Shown one piece after another: positions 22,776 to 34,581 of a DNA stretch of 64,000 bases (the stretch's first letter is position 1; each line of letters opens with the position of its first letter). The DNA comes from Areca catechu (taxonomy: Eukaryota; Streptophyta; Magnoliopsida; Arecales; Arecaceae). Under the pieces are notes generated by a model. That model was not told the origin of the DNA and ran no database searches. It worked only from the letters and a program-made list of their open reading frames with translations. A program made the translations under genes and the position numbers. The stretch lies in NCBI GenBank assembly GCA_021397845.1, contig CM038044.1, positions 62,657,851 through 62,721,850 on the forward strand, read 5' to 3'.

Positions 22776-23369
22776 TGTAGGGTTTGTGTGGTGCTCCCAA
22801 GCTTTAGAAAGACTTGGGAGGCCATGGCAAGGATGTTCGAGGTGATCCCTGAGAGCTTGGAGGCATGCCAAGCAATTTTTGGAGGTATTCCAGAGGTCCT
22901 GGAGGTGTTCCAGGGAGTTCATGGTGTATTCATGGACAAATTTGGGGGCTTAGATTTATAAGTTTCCAAGACCCCAGAGTCATGTTGGGTCAGGGGGCTT
23001 GATCCAAGGTTGAGAGAACATATGAGACATGGGTGTACATGGGCTCGGGGTTTGAGTGTTTTCTCACTTTGACTTGTTGGGGAGAGTTTTCTGAGAGATT
23101 GTAACATAACCCAGTTAGGTTATGGGATTTAGATCTAGAGGTGTAGCCAGCTGCCCCTAGGTGTGAAAGGGGGTTCAGTTGGTTGTAGATTAGCTTAGTT
23201 GGTTAGGTGGTTAGTTGGTTGGTCGTAATAACTTAGAAGCCTAACTACCTATGTAGTCCTACCAGTTTGGGTCTAAGAAGAAGCCTAACAACCCAAGAAG
23301 TCTAAGCCTAACAAGAAGACCAAGAAGACCAAGATCTACTCACTCAAGGAAGTCTAACCACCACCCCAT

Positions 23370-23377
23370 TATATAAA
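23370..23377 (+). promoter_or_regulatory. L1 LTR TATA box
   Basis: TATATAAA in CCATTATATAAAGAAAAG. In the right LTR the equivalent reads TATATGAA (29955-29962) and lies just downstream of solo LTR B. Confidence 0.6.
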
Positions 23378-23858
23378 GAAAAGAGGGGCGACAGTTTGGA
23401 GAGACTCTGGTTTAGTGAGGGAGTCCATGGGGATCGCCCCCTTTGGGGCATCCATGGTTTTGAGAGAGTACCATGAGGCTTGGCTCACGATCCTAGGATG
23501 AGATAGTCTTAAAGGGTTGAGATGAGAAATGGTTCCAAGAAGGGCGCGTGAGGACTTTCATGCATGGAGTCTCTTGGGTTGGATCATGGGGCTTCTGGAT
23601 TTGGAGAAGGGGGCGTGAGGCTTCTTGGTTCACAAAGAAGGGACACCATCTTGGTTCTTGATCTTGGTGAGAGACATCGTGAAGCTTCTCGATTTTGATA
23701 TGGGGCACCATTTCTTGATTGTAACAAGGTTCTTCTCCAATGGAATAATACAATCTCTTTTTCTCCTACATCTCTTCTCCTATGTCTCTTTTGCATGTTA
23801 TTGAATCTAAGAACTCGTTGCTTTTGCTGCGTAGGCACTGATCCGGATTTCTAATAAG

Positions 23859-23871
23859 TGGTATCAGTGCC
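23859..23871 (+). other. PBS-like sequence inside L1 LTR 3' end
   Basis: TGGTATCAGTGCC, one mismatch from TGGTATCAGAGCC. It is also present in the right LTR at 30441-30453, so it is part of the LTR proper, upstream of the real PBS. Confidence 0.75.
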
Positions 23872-23887
23872 TAGGAATCTCTATAAT

Positions 23888-23899
23888 TGGTATCAGAGC
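23888..23899 (+). other. L1 primer-binding site
   Basis: TGGTATCAGAGC, 2 bp after the LTR, complementary to the 3' end of initiator tRNA-Met. Confidence 0.9.
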
Positions 23900-24128
23900 G
23901 AGGTTCTCTCAAAGCAATTGTTCATGCATTAGGAGAGGAGGATTCAAGGAAGAAAGAGGTGCTGCCCCCGGTTCATCTCCAAGAAGAAGGAAGAAGACTG
24001 GCTTGCAAGCAATTTTCTACTGCATCTATCCGCACGCTATCTGTGTGTTGTAGATTTCTATCCTGGGATCCCTTCGAGGTATTTCTAAAATTTAGCCATT
24101 TGAATTGTTCTTCATGGCCTGATCAACC

Positions 24129-24400
24129 ATGAACAGTAGTAGCAATGTGGAGTTTGAGAAATTTAATGGAAAGGAAAGCTTTTCTATGTGGATGGTTCGG
24201 CTGGAGGATTTGTTGGTGTAGAGTTTTCTTGATGTGGCTTTGGAAGAAAAGCCAGAGGGGATCATGGATCGGGATTGGTCATCTTTGTAGATGAAGAGGT
24301 CTAACATTGGCGTTATGTTTGCACAACTATTTGGGTGCACTACGGAAGCACAGGTTGGCGTTGCAGTCATAGGGACAGAGCAGGAAGACATCAGTTCGAG
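24129..24400 (+). pseudogene. L1 copia gag N-terminal remnant
   Basis: From ATG at 24129 it reads VEFEKFNGKESFSMWMVRLE, then DVALEEKPEG and DRDWSSL, the usual start of a TNT1-type copia Gag. In-frame TAGs occur at about 24220 and 24288. After about 24400 the similarity is lost. The rest of Gag, including a zinc knuckle, is absent. Confidence 0.75.
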
Positions 24401-25299
24401 GTTAAGAGCGCGGTGGAGCATGAGTCTCAGGAGCTGTAGAGCATAGGTCGATGTTTTAGCTGGGGTGGCAAGGTGGCTTCAATAGGAAGATGTCAGCTCT
24501 GAAGATAACAGGAAGGGTGCAGACGGTCATGTGGAGCTTGTCAAGATTTATGATGGCGTTGTATAGTGTCCTTAGGAAGAGGTGCAAGGATGGAGAAAAG
24601 AAAAGCTCAAATTTGTCAAGTTTAGTCAATGGGTCAGAGGAAGAGTTGGATAAGCTCTTTGTTTCGGAGGAGCCTGCAGGTGCAATGTATCCAAATGGTC
24701 TCAAAAAGGTTCATGGGATGCGAAGGATCCGAGGAGGCAGTGATGGGGTATGAGGTGTAGTGGCAGGCTCAATAAAGCAGCATTGAGTGGCTAGCCTCGA
24801 GATTTCTTTCTGTGGCATCAGGTGGAGCATCGGGGAGAGGTGGCTTCATGGGTAGAGCAGGATTTGACATGAGGTCAGAGCAGAGGGGTGCATAGGGGAG
24901 AGTCACATCCCAGCACCAGTGCCAGGGGTGCACCGAGGAAGGTGGAGCAGTATGCACAGGTAGTGAGGTATGGCTCTAAGGAGATGGTGTCAAGTAGTGC
25001 TCCAGTTATAGCGAGTGCCGGTTCAGGTTCATTGTGGTCTCTCTAAGAAAGTCCAAGGAAAAGATTGATGCAGCTGCCAGGCATAAGGAAGACTATAATG
25101 GTGGTGCCAGGGTACAAGCAAGGATCTTCAGCTAAGGAGGCGATCATCACAAAGGTCTCTAAGGGAGCTCAACAGCTGAAGGATGTTGGCAAAGGCAAGG
25201 AGATCCGCACAAGGAGCTATTAGGATACGAAGTTATAGCGAGGTTGCGCAGGAGGATGTTGCCAGGTTTGCAAAAGCATGGCGGCACCAAGGTAGAGAT
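24401..25299 (+). other. L1 internal region without recognisable domains
   Basis: Purine-rich sequence with short unrelated frames. Weak hints of a rearranged copia 3' end exist (a polypurine stretch before the LTR), but I see no RT, RNase H or integrase motif. It may be filler of a LARD-type element or highly decayed pol. Confidence 0.6.
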
Positions 25300-25417
25300 T
25301 GTAGGATTTTGTGTGGTGCTCCCAAACTTTGGAGATACTTGGAAGGCCATGGCAGGGATGTTCGAGGCGATCCCTGAGAGCTTGGAGGCATGCCAAGCAG
25401 TTTCTGGAGGTGTTCCA

Positions 25418-27940
25418 TGTTGGAAATTGTATCCCAAAGCCAATCACCTAGGTTGTAGGCTGTTGTGCTCAGTATTGTTATTAGTATATGAATTAATAAA
25501 ACTTTATTTTGGCAGCTCATCGCATTTTACATTTTTCTATAATGAACTCTATTTATGTGATGAAGTCCTTAGGACTGCACTAACTTCGATATAGAGAGGA
25601 TATATCGAGTGGTCCTTTAAAAAGGTTCACAACCAAAGGATACATTATACAGGACAGCAATGTATCAAGTGTAGGTTGTTGTGGTTCACATCATTTGGTT
25701 GTCCTCTTGACCAAAGGAGTGTGGTAACATTGATGTGATCTACAAGTGGGATGTGTGACATCTCATTGAACGTGACTCCGTGGAGCTCTTTTCTGCCAAA
25801 AGATTGCTCGTGATTGGATATGGGTATATGTGTCCCTCCGACCTGAGGTCATCATGGTAGCTTGCAAGCAACTCCTTATGCTTTGGTGCCAGACTACCCG
25901 GATTTCTAATCCGGTGACGGAAGGTTTCTGGGTACAGGCAAGTACTTGTGGAGCAGTGGTGGACCAAGATGGAATTGACCTATCCAAATCGTTTGGATTG
26001 AATGTCTCGCAGTATCTCAATTTAGCAAATCCTCGGTCGGGATAGTCCTAATGAGGAGTCACTAGACTTGCGAGGTTGAGACATGTTGTGGATTGACTCA
26101 GCTAGGGTTGGCAATCTAACCCTAGGTCATTTAGAGCATTGAAGGTCAAAGGGATGAATTATACGGTAACCATATGCCAGAGGTTCGATAGATTGCTCTC
26201 GCATCTTCGGCCTATCCGGATGCCGAGACCCATTGCTAGATGGTATCAAGTGCTGGTACTGGAAGCGTTCCAGTGCTACCATTTAGGTTCGAACCTATGA
26301 GGTCACACGCCATCGAGGATTTCTTCCTGATCCAAGAACCGATCAACGATTGGAAATCATTTCGGTATTTAGGTCACACGGATTGATTAAGCACACATTG
26401 GATTTTCTGGTCCGATTTGGATCGACCAGGATGAGTTTGGGTCAGCCAGGAATTGTTCCTGGAAGACCAGGACTTAACCAAATTTTATTATTGTGTTTAA
26501 TTAGACCAGATTTTATTAAACCAATTTTTGAAATTGGTAAACTAGTTTTTAGTGAACCAATTTTATTTGGAATGGATGAATCGGTCATTTGGTTTTGTTG
26601 AAACTAGTTTTTTAAAAGGATGCTCCCCTGTTTCACGATCTACACTTTTTCTTCTCCCCTGTTTGACCGTATGCATTGGATAAGAGATCGAGCGAGGTTA
26701 TTTGGATTGCCTCTCTTGGTGTTTATCTCCCATACGAGTTCCCAGCGTTTAAACCAAACAAGGGCTCTCTCTCACACGTCTTCACTTCTTCACAAACTCT
26801 TCTTCCACTCTCGGTGGAACACTCCAGCATGTCTTCCATTCTCTCGTGAACTCTCTTCCCAGCCCTAAATGAATTCTTTGTCATCTAAAGGAGTTTTTGA
26901 CGTGGCATTTTGGAGATCAGGTTACAACTCCAGTTGTTCTCTTCGGCTTGGGAGATCATTTTGTTTTGGACCGGGAGAGGTCTCCCTGCTGCTTCATGGG
27001 TGTTCCCAGTGATCCAAGAGAGCTCTCATGGTGGATGCCAAGCCTTTTGGGAGTTCTCAGCCGTGTGGTTCTCTTCCAGCAAGTGAGTTTCGTTTACACT
27101 TGGGAAAACTCTTTGTTATACACCGATCTGGACTGCACTTCCCTTCCCTTCACGGTTTGGTTTCTATGCCTATAAATAAAGCCCAAGTGTTGAACGCCAA
27201 AAGGTACAAGAGAAGTAAGAAAGAAGTAAGAGAGGAGCAGCGAGAGGGAGAAGAGAAGAGCAGATTTTTCTGTTGGCCTTCATAGGATTTCTAAGTAATT
27301 TTGCTTACTGGGTTTCTAAGGCCGCGAGGGAATTAAGAAGTACCGAGCATGTGCCTATTGAGTGAAGCAGGGAGTGTCCGAGAAATCCTTCTACTATTTT
27401 TAGTTTCCAGTGCGTGCTATTTGTGGAGTCTGGGCAGTCTTGGAGAAGACTGACCGTGAGATATGTTTGTTTTTCTTGCTCCACCTTCCGTGATCAGTTT
27501 ATTGATTTTTGGTGAACTAGTATTCATGTGGAAGTCGGATCAGCGAGAGCCCAGCACGTGGATACTCTAGAGGATGGATGCTTGGACACCTCGAAAGGTT
27601 GCATTGACCTATTTATTTTGCGGTTGTAGATCTTATTTTGCTGTTAAAAGAGTTCAACCGGTCACTGCTGATCTAATCTGAAGACTGAGGGAGTCGGCTT
27701 CGATCAAGTATATTTTATTTTGAGATCATGCATGCCTAGATCTAGTTGTTATCATATGATTTATAATTGATGCAATTGCCTATACATGCCTGTATATTAT
27801 GCTACATGCATCATGATATGTTAGATCCTATGATGAGTAGGTACTTTCCACTGTATGTTTAAAAATTTTTAATTATGCAATACCTACTTCCTAGTGTTGC
27901 ATGCCTAGAATAGGCTGTTGCTACACCAGGTTTTCCTTCA
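25418..27940 (+). mobile_element. Solo LTR A (C5 family)
   Basis: 2523 bp, TGTTGGAAATTG...CCTTCA, flanked by TTCCA at 25413-25417 and 27941-27945. Related along most of its length to the C5 5' LTR (58040-60337), for example CCCAAAGCCAATCACCT, GAACGTGACTCCGTG and GTCACACGCCA. No internal region is present, so it arose by LTR-LTR recombination. A TATA box (TATAAATA) is at 27171. The ORFs within it are not supported as genes. Confidence 0.92.
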
Positions 27941-28414
27941 TTCCAGAGGTCCTAGAGGTGTTCCAGGAGGTTCATGGTGTATTGATGGACAGGTTTGGGG
28001 GTTTAGGTTTATAAGTTCTCAGGGCTCCAGAGTCATGTTAAGTCAAGGGGCTTGACCCAGGGTTGAGAGAACATGTGAGACATGGGTGTACATGGACTCG
28101 GGATTTGAGTATTTTCTCACTTTAACTTGTTTGAGGGAGTTTTTTAGAGATTTTAACATAACCTAGTTGGGTTATGGGGTTTAGATCCAGAGGTGTAGCC
28201 AGCTACCCCTAGGTGTGAAAAGGGGTTCAGTTGGTTAGTAGGTTAGCTTATTGGTTAGGTGGTTAGTTAGTTGGTTGTAACCACTTAGAAGCCTAACTAT
28301 CTAAGGAGTCCTATCTAGTTTGGGTCTAAGAAGAAGAAGCCTAACAATCCAAGAAGTCTAAGCCCAATAAGAAGACCAAGATCTACTCACTCAAGGAAGT
28401 CTAACCACCGCCCT

Positions 28415-29946
28415 TGATGTGGAATGACTCTAAGATTACTAATCATGCAGGAAAAATAGCAAACTAGTTTTTTTGTGATTTTTATAATTTAGGTTTGTAG
28501 GCTAAATTCCAAAGTTAAGTAAAGAACTAGCAGAAAGACTAGCAATGCAAAGAATCATCGTATCGCAAAGAACTCATGCAAGATAATAAGTAGCCAGGAC
28601 CCAAGAGTTGAGAAACTCTTGGTTTAGGATAGTTAATCTTCATTAAATCATATAATAAGAGAAGGGAAGGTTTTTTACCAATCAGAGATAATAAATTCAG
28701 TAATTGAAGGGATCACTCACACTCTGATCGGAGCCTGGATGAAGAAGCTTTAGTTCCTTAAATCAGATGGCTGATCTGGACCCAGTTTGAAGGCAAGGAA
28801 AGCCTCCTCTAGGGAGGTGAAACACTTCAGGGATCCTGCAAATGTCAGAGTCAATCAAAATAGCAATTTTAAAAAATAGAAAAGGAACTAGGATTTTGAA
28901 TTGAAAGAACTAGGTTTAGGTGCGGATGTCCCAGGGAAGAAGCAGTTGCTTGATTAGGGCAGCAGATAGGGCATTTTCTTCTAGGCATGGCTAATCTCCA
29001 AGGATACAAAAGAATGCTAGGGAAACGGAGATTTGATCGGGGTACACAAGGAGAGCACTCAAAGTAAAGAACCACAACCAAAAACACCAACACAAGGCAA
29101 TGACTTCAAAATTTCAGCAAGTTGTATTCATAAGAAAGAGATGATACAAGAGGGGGATGGGGTAGGGTATTTATAGAGTTTCCATGCCCTCTCAAAAGGG
29201 ATTACAAGTCTTCTCCTAGTTAGAATAGGTTTACATAATTTAAGTGGGGGAAAGACTATAAAATAAACCTAGAACTAGGAGTATACAAGTTGAATGAAAT
29301 AAAAACTCAAACTCCTTGTATTTGAACTCTTCTACCATGTTAGACTTGGTCAACTCATGGAGGATGCCTATCCTAGGTGTGTTGGGCTTCAAGGGGCAGC
29401 AAGGGGTCGTCCTCCATTGGATTGGTGCATGGGCTTTGGGCCCTGGAAGCTGGGATGTCCTGGTATCAGCATATTCCTTGGAATCTTAGTTCTTCATGCT
29501 GGGTTTGCTTCCTGGGCTTGGAATTTTAAGGCCTAGAGTGCTGGAATAACCTGGAAGACATAGGCTCCTAGTATATGGAATATTTCTAAAGCATCTGGAG
29601 GAAATCTGGCATCTGAAATGGCATTTGAAGGGAATCAGGGCACCTAGAGGGCATTTAGAGCTCTTGGGTGTCAATTGAGCTCCCATAAGCTAATGTAATT
29701 GCCTCTGGCTCCTGAATGAGGCTTGGTGGAACTCCAAAATAGGATAACCTCCTCTCTTGTATAAAATTTAGACTCATACTGGACTCATACTAATGTACAG
29801 GACTCAATATACTGGACTAGGTCGAGACAAATCAACTAGTCTCACCTTATTACAACTCAGTCTTACTTTCTTACAAAATTGTAATACATGACTAAGTAAA
29901 CCAAATAAGGTCCAGTAATCTGTGTCTGATCCTGGTGCCCCCACCA
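28415..29946 (-). mobile_element. Solo LTR B (G3 chromovirus family)
   Basis: 1532 bp. On the minus strand it begins TGGTGGGGGCACCAGGATCAG and ends ...CCACATCA, matching the G3 LTRs (33019 and 53187). Flanked by GCCCT (28410-28414) and GCCCC (29947-29951), a TSD with one change. It landed 5 bp upstream of the L1 TATA box. No coding region. Confidence 0.88.
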
Positions 29947-30472
29947 GCCCCATTATATGAAGAAAGGAGGGGCGACGGTTTGGAGAGACTTCTCGGTGAG
30001 GGAGTCTGTGGGGGATCGCCCCCTTTAGGGCATCCATAGTTTTGAGAGAGGACCATGAGGCTTGGCTCACGGTCTTGGGATGAGATGATCTTGAGGGGTT
30101 GAGATGAGAAATGGTTCCAAGAAGGGTGCATGAAGACTTTCATGCATGGAGTCTCTTAGGTTGGATCGTGGGGCTTCTAGATTTGGAGAAGGGGGCGTGA
30201 GGCTTCTTGGTTCACAAAGAAGGGACGCCATCTTGGTTCTTGTTCTTGGTGAGAGACGGCATGAAGCTTTTCGGTTTTGAGAGGGGGTGCCATTTCTTGA
30301 TTGTAACAAGGTTCTTCTCCAATGGAATAATACAATCTCTTTTTCTCCTACATCTCTTCTTCTATGTCTCCTTTGCATGATATTGAATCCAAGAACTCGT
30401 TGCTTCCACTGCATAGGCGCTGATCTGGATTCCCAACAAGTGGTATCAGTGCCTAGGAATCTCTACATTAAT

Positions 30473-31277
30473 CCTCCTTCTACCATATGGCTTTGACTGG
30501 TTATGGGAAGGCTAAAAGGTGTGGTTTTTGATGTGAAGCATCGGAGAAATATAGGAGCCTTCAAATAGAAGGACCCCTGGTTTCAAATTAGTGCCAAAAT
30601 TAGGAGACGCAACTCTTCATTTTGCGCCAACCCATTCCACACCGAACTCTTATCCTTTTAACCAGTCAATGCCCTTCTAAAAGGATGTGAAGATGAGGAT
30701 GAAGTCCTTCAGACTTTATCTGACTTTTGTGACTGACTGGTAGAAGGACTCTTGGTCCTTCTGTGCATACTTTTCTTGGTGCACACCACAAATTGGCGCT
30801 AAGCATCCATGCCATGTAAGGCTCTTCAAAATGACCAAGATAAATGCCAAATAAATCCAGATAAATATCAAATTAGGCTGCCCTACTTAAAACTCAATCT
30901 AATTTAAATACCATTTAAATTGGTTAGCCTAATTAGCAAACAAGCTGACCAAATCTAATTGGGTTAGGAGTTGGGCTAGCAAACATATGCTAGTATGTCA
31001 ATTAGCTAGCTAATTAGGATCCCATGATCCTAATAAATATATAATTGACTTTCTTGGCCAATTTTCTAATGTGTGTGATCCTTTAGATTTTATATCTAGC
31101 TAGCAGTAGGCCTAGGTCCAAGCCAATTCAATCCAATCGAACTCGATTGACTTAATTAGGTCAAATCGAGCTGACCTAAGTTGCCAATTCAAACCAACTT
31201 TCAAATTGACACATGAATCCAATTGAATTGATCCATGAAAGCATACAAGACATGATTCATGTCTAGCAACTATTAGA
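30473..31277 (-). repeat. C2 5' LTR, part 2
   Basis: Continues the LTR after L1. The 31075-31275 part (CTAGCAGTAGGCCTAGGTCC, GGTCAAATCGAGCTGACC, GACATGATTCATGTCTAGCAA) aligns with C1 LTR 6830-7010. It ends where the C4 LTR starts at 31278; no gene is visible. Confidence 0.72.
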
Positions 31278-33018
31278 TGTATGCCGTAAAAGCCAAGTTG
31301 GCTTGATACATTATATTTTTAGGGCATGAATTTTTGTACTTAATTCTTCTTATGAATAAAAAGGGCATTAGTTTCATTCATATTGATGTGTCTATGAATT
31401 GTCCATGGAGTTAATGGATAATGACACATATTCTCAAAAATTGATAATCTGAGGCATGTGTCTTTATAGATTAACTCCTAAAAGCTCCTGATTGTTGGAA
31501 CATCATGAGGACGGTGATTGATCCGTTAAAATCAATGCATAGATTGCTTCCCTTTCTAGGTAGATTAGTCTCTGACCTATAGTATGGTGACACTGGAGTG
31601 AGAGTGTAGGTAGTTGATAGAGATCAATGGTACTGAGCATGACCAAGTATAAGAAGTTATACGGATGACTACTCACTCATTAATAACTTCCTGATGTTGT
31701 AGTTGTGTGAATAGTTCTTTGACTTAGAGTGTCTCAGCTACTCACAATAAGGTTGTTGTAGTTTGACAACACAAATACATGGTTCCTATCCATTCGGGAC
31801 CTTGTGGTGTTCGTTGGCTGTAGTAAGTTTATTGTAGGAGTAGGTTGTTCACTTGTAGGGATCTATCAGCCTTAGTAGTCAGGAATAATCCTATGTAACT
31901 TAATGAGACTAAGTCCAGAAGTCTATGGCCATAGCAAGGTGATAATGAAAAGGTGTTTTCATTAGTATCATAATTGGACTTGAGTTGATTAAGTTAAGCA
32001 TATGACTAATGGGTTTGACGAGTTTATGTAACTAATATCATGTCAGAATTTTTGATAGAGGAACCGAATCATATGATAACTATACATAGGGGTTCCAATC
32101 TTATTCTACTGGGTTGCCACTACATACTGCTAGGTGTCACTGGTGGATTGTAAGAGCCCATTAGGATCATTCTTGGATCGATGATCCTAATTAGGGTTGA
32201 GTAGAAATTTTTCAGTCCATTGAAAGGAGTTTCGATGATGTATAATAGAGATTATAGCATGTCTCATTACCAGACAGGATAGGATTTGAGGGATCACATA
32301 CATTAGGAGCTTAAGTAATTAATCAGCAAATCAAAATATTACTAAATTTGGCACTTGCCAATTTTAGTACATTTAGGCCTAATTGTAAATGTTACAATTA
32401 ATATTTGATCTAATAAATTATGGATCAGTTATTAATTGAATTAAATTAGATTTAGTTTAATTGAGTTAGACTCAGATAACTAATCCTAATTGAGTTGGAT
32501 CAATAGCCTTTTTGAAATGGGTTCGATTGGATTTAAAATTGGCTTCGATTTGACTGTCAAATCCTTAATTTGGATCTATGACTACAACCCCATTTGACTA
32601 GGACTCTCTCTCCTTATCTCTCTTTTCTCCACATGCAAAGTGAAGTGGGCCCAAGGTTTTGTGCGGCAAGAACAAATTGGTGCAAAAACAAAAGGAGGCA
32701 CAAAAGAGGTTGGCGTGAAACAAAGAGAGAAGGAAGAGTCCTTCTCTTCTACTCCTCTTAAAATCTAACCAATTTTGGATTAGATTGAATTCTAGTTTTT
32801 GGGCATGGAGGAGTTGGAGAAGTTTTCACCATAAGAAATAAAAAGAGGAGAGGGGTAGCAAACCAAAGAAGAAAAAACAGAAGAAAAAAGGGTGGCCGAC
32901 CAGAGGTTCTCTCTCTTTGGGGTGTGGAGTTTTTCTTCCTTGTGAGGCTTAGTTCTTCTCTTCAAGAGTCTAGAGAGGTGTTCTTCACAAGAGGAAGAAA
33001 AAGAAAAGAGGCCCAAGA
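31278..33018 (+). repeat. C4 5' LTR, part 1
   Basis: Begins TGTATGCCGTAAAAGCCAAGTTGGCTTG, structurally like the C5 LTR start (TGTTGGGAATTATGTCCCAAAGCCAATCACC). Non-coding; no clear TATA box found. Interrupted by G3 at 33019. Confidence 0.78.
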
Positions 33019-34581
33019 TGGTGGGGACACCAAGATCAGACATAGATCCCTGGATCCCATATAGTTTAATTAGTCATGTGTCAAAGTTTTGAAAATTTTG
33101 TAATCAATTAAGATTGAGTCCTGTAATAAGTTAAGGTTAGTTGATTTGTCTCAACCCTCAACCTAGCTAGTATTTTGAGTCCTGTACATCAATTATGAGT
33201 CCAGTATGAGCCCAATTTTTGTACAAGAGAGGAGGTCACCCTACTTTGAAGTTCTACCAGGCCACATCCAGGAGTCAGAGGTCACTACATCAGCCCAATA
33301 GATTTTGTATGACAACCCAGGATCCAAGATGCTTCCAGAAACCCTGATTCCTTCTAGATGCATTCCAGATACCAGAGTATATTCCCAGACCAGGGCATCC
33401 GTGATTCCAGAGGTCCACCTGTATCCCAGCCCAAGGAAATCAAGCCCAGGAGCCAAGCCCAAGCCCTAAAGAAGCAAGATTCCATGGAATATTCCTACTA
33501 CCAGGCTAACAAGCCATCCGAGCTTCCAGAGGCCCAAGCCCATGCATCCATGCCCCTTTGGGCTGACCCCTTGCTACCGTAGAAGCCCAACATGTCCTTC
33601 TAGGCATCCTTGAAGTGTTGACCAAGTCCAAGAGGTTTCCTTGACTGGAATAGTCAAAGCATGAAGGGAGAAGGAGAAGACTAGGTCAAATCCTAACCTA
33701 GTTGGGACTTATGCTCCTAATTGTTTTAAGATTTGTTTTTCTAACCTAGCTGGGAGAGGACTTGTAACCCAAGTGTGTAACCCTAGTTAGAGGGCATGGG
33801 AGCTCTATATAAACCCCACCCCTCCCCCTCTTGTAATCAACTTTTATTCATGATATTAAACCCTGGTAAATTTATTTGAGCTAGCAAGCTTGTGTGTTAC
33901 TTTTTTTGAGTTCTTTGGTTCTTTAATTTGTGTTCTTGTGCTTGGCTGAATTCTTTACTACCCTAGCATCCTTCCACACCCTATCTCATTACCATCCAAG
34001 CCTTCACATATCCAAGAAGGAGTTCCCTAGGCCACTAAGCAAGGAGATCTTCATCAAGCTTCAAGCCACCCCGCTTCTAAATCCTAACCTGATTCCTTTT
34101 AAACCTAGTTTCCTTTCTTTTTCCTACTTGCTATTTTGATTGACCCTTGATGCTTGCAAGATCCCTGAGCTATTTCTCCCCCACAGAGGAGGAGTTCCTT
34201 GCCTCCGGGACTGCCCAAATTAGCCATCTAATCAAGGGAATCGAGCTTTATCTTCCAGGAATCAATCTGAGAGCTGTGTGACCCCTTCGATTGCAGATTC
34301 TTCAAATCACTAATTGGTAACATCTTTTCCTTCTTTTAGTTTCTGATTTAGTGAAGATAAGCTATCCTAATCCAGGAGTTTCTCAATTCTAAGGTCCTGG
34401 AATTTATTATTTTGCATGAGTTTGCCTGCGATACGATGATTCTTCATATTGCTATTCTTCTTGCTAGTTCTTACTTTTACTTGGGAATTTAGCCTGCAAA
34501 CCTAGATTATAAAAAATCATAAAAAAATTAGTTTACTATTTTTTCATGCATGTTTAGAAATATTAGAGTCGTCCCATATTA
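33019..34581 (+). repeat. G3 5' LTR
   Basis: Begins TGGTGGGGACACCAAGATCAG; TATA box TATATAAA at 33816-33823. It ends near CCCATATTA, before a degraded PBS (TGGTATTATAGC at 34585-34596). Homologue at 53187-54772; solo LTR B is a third copy. The plus-strand ORFs at 33358 and 33930 recur in the other copy and are not genes. Confidence 0.85.

Larger units (their letters stand above)
22776..23885 (+). repeat. L1 5' LTR
   Basis: 1110 bp, TGTAGGGTTTG...AATCTCTATA (the other copy ends ...CTCTACA). It holds a TATA box at 23370-23377 and, 15-27 bp from its 3' end, a PBS-like TGGTATCAGTGCC at 23859-23871. The minus-strand ORFs here recur in the other LTR and are not genes. Confidence 0.9.
22776..30467 (+). 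mobile_element. L1: non-autonomous (LARD-like) LTR element inserted in C2
   Basis: Two LTRs (22776-23885 and 25300-30467, the second enlarged by two solo LTRs) surround a 1.4-kb internal region. The TSD TTAAT is present on both sides (22771-22775 and 30468-30472). The PBS is at 23888-23899 and a polypurine-like GGTAGAGAT lies just before the right LTR. The internal part holds only a broken copia gag start and no RT or integrase, so it must have been moved by another copia. Without the two solo LTRs and the extra TTCCA and GCCC(C/T) copies it would be about 3.6 kb. Confidence 0.9.
25300..30467 (+). repeat. L1 3' LTR, split by two solo LTRs
   Basis: Pieces 25300-25417, 27941-28414 and 29947-30467 join to give a copy of 22776-23885. 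Breaks coincide with TSD TTCCA (solo LTR A) and GCCC(T/C) (solo LTR B). It ends CTCTACA next to TSD TTAAT. Confidence 0.9.
17019..31277 (-). mobile_element. C2: ancient Ty1/copia element, heavily decayed
   Basis: Minus-strand copia with the 3' LTR end near 17353, pol and gag at 17380-21346, leader 21347-22084, and 5' LTR from about 22085. That LTR is split by L1 (22776-30467) and then by C4 at 31278; its remainder lies beyond the window. The LTR shares recognisable blocks with the C1 LTR, while its gag start and leader resemble C5. No frame longer than about 85 codons survives. S1 ends inside or beside its 3' LTR at 17018. Confidence 0.8.

Noticed and set aside
23493..23838. Minus-strand ORFs of 84-86 aa
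   Set aside because: Inside the L1 LTR, with shifted copies at 29892-30414 in the other LTR; no recognisable protein.
25740..26045. Overlapping ORFs on both strands
   Set aside because: Part of solo LTR A, with counterparts in the C5 LTR at 58361-58641; non-coding LTR sequence.
22776..30467. L1 as a TRIM element
   Set aside because: LTRs of 1.1 kb and a 1.4-kb interior are too long for TRIMs; LARD-like fits better.
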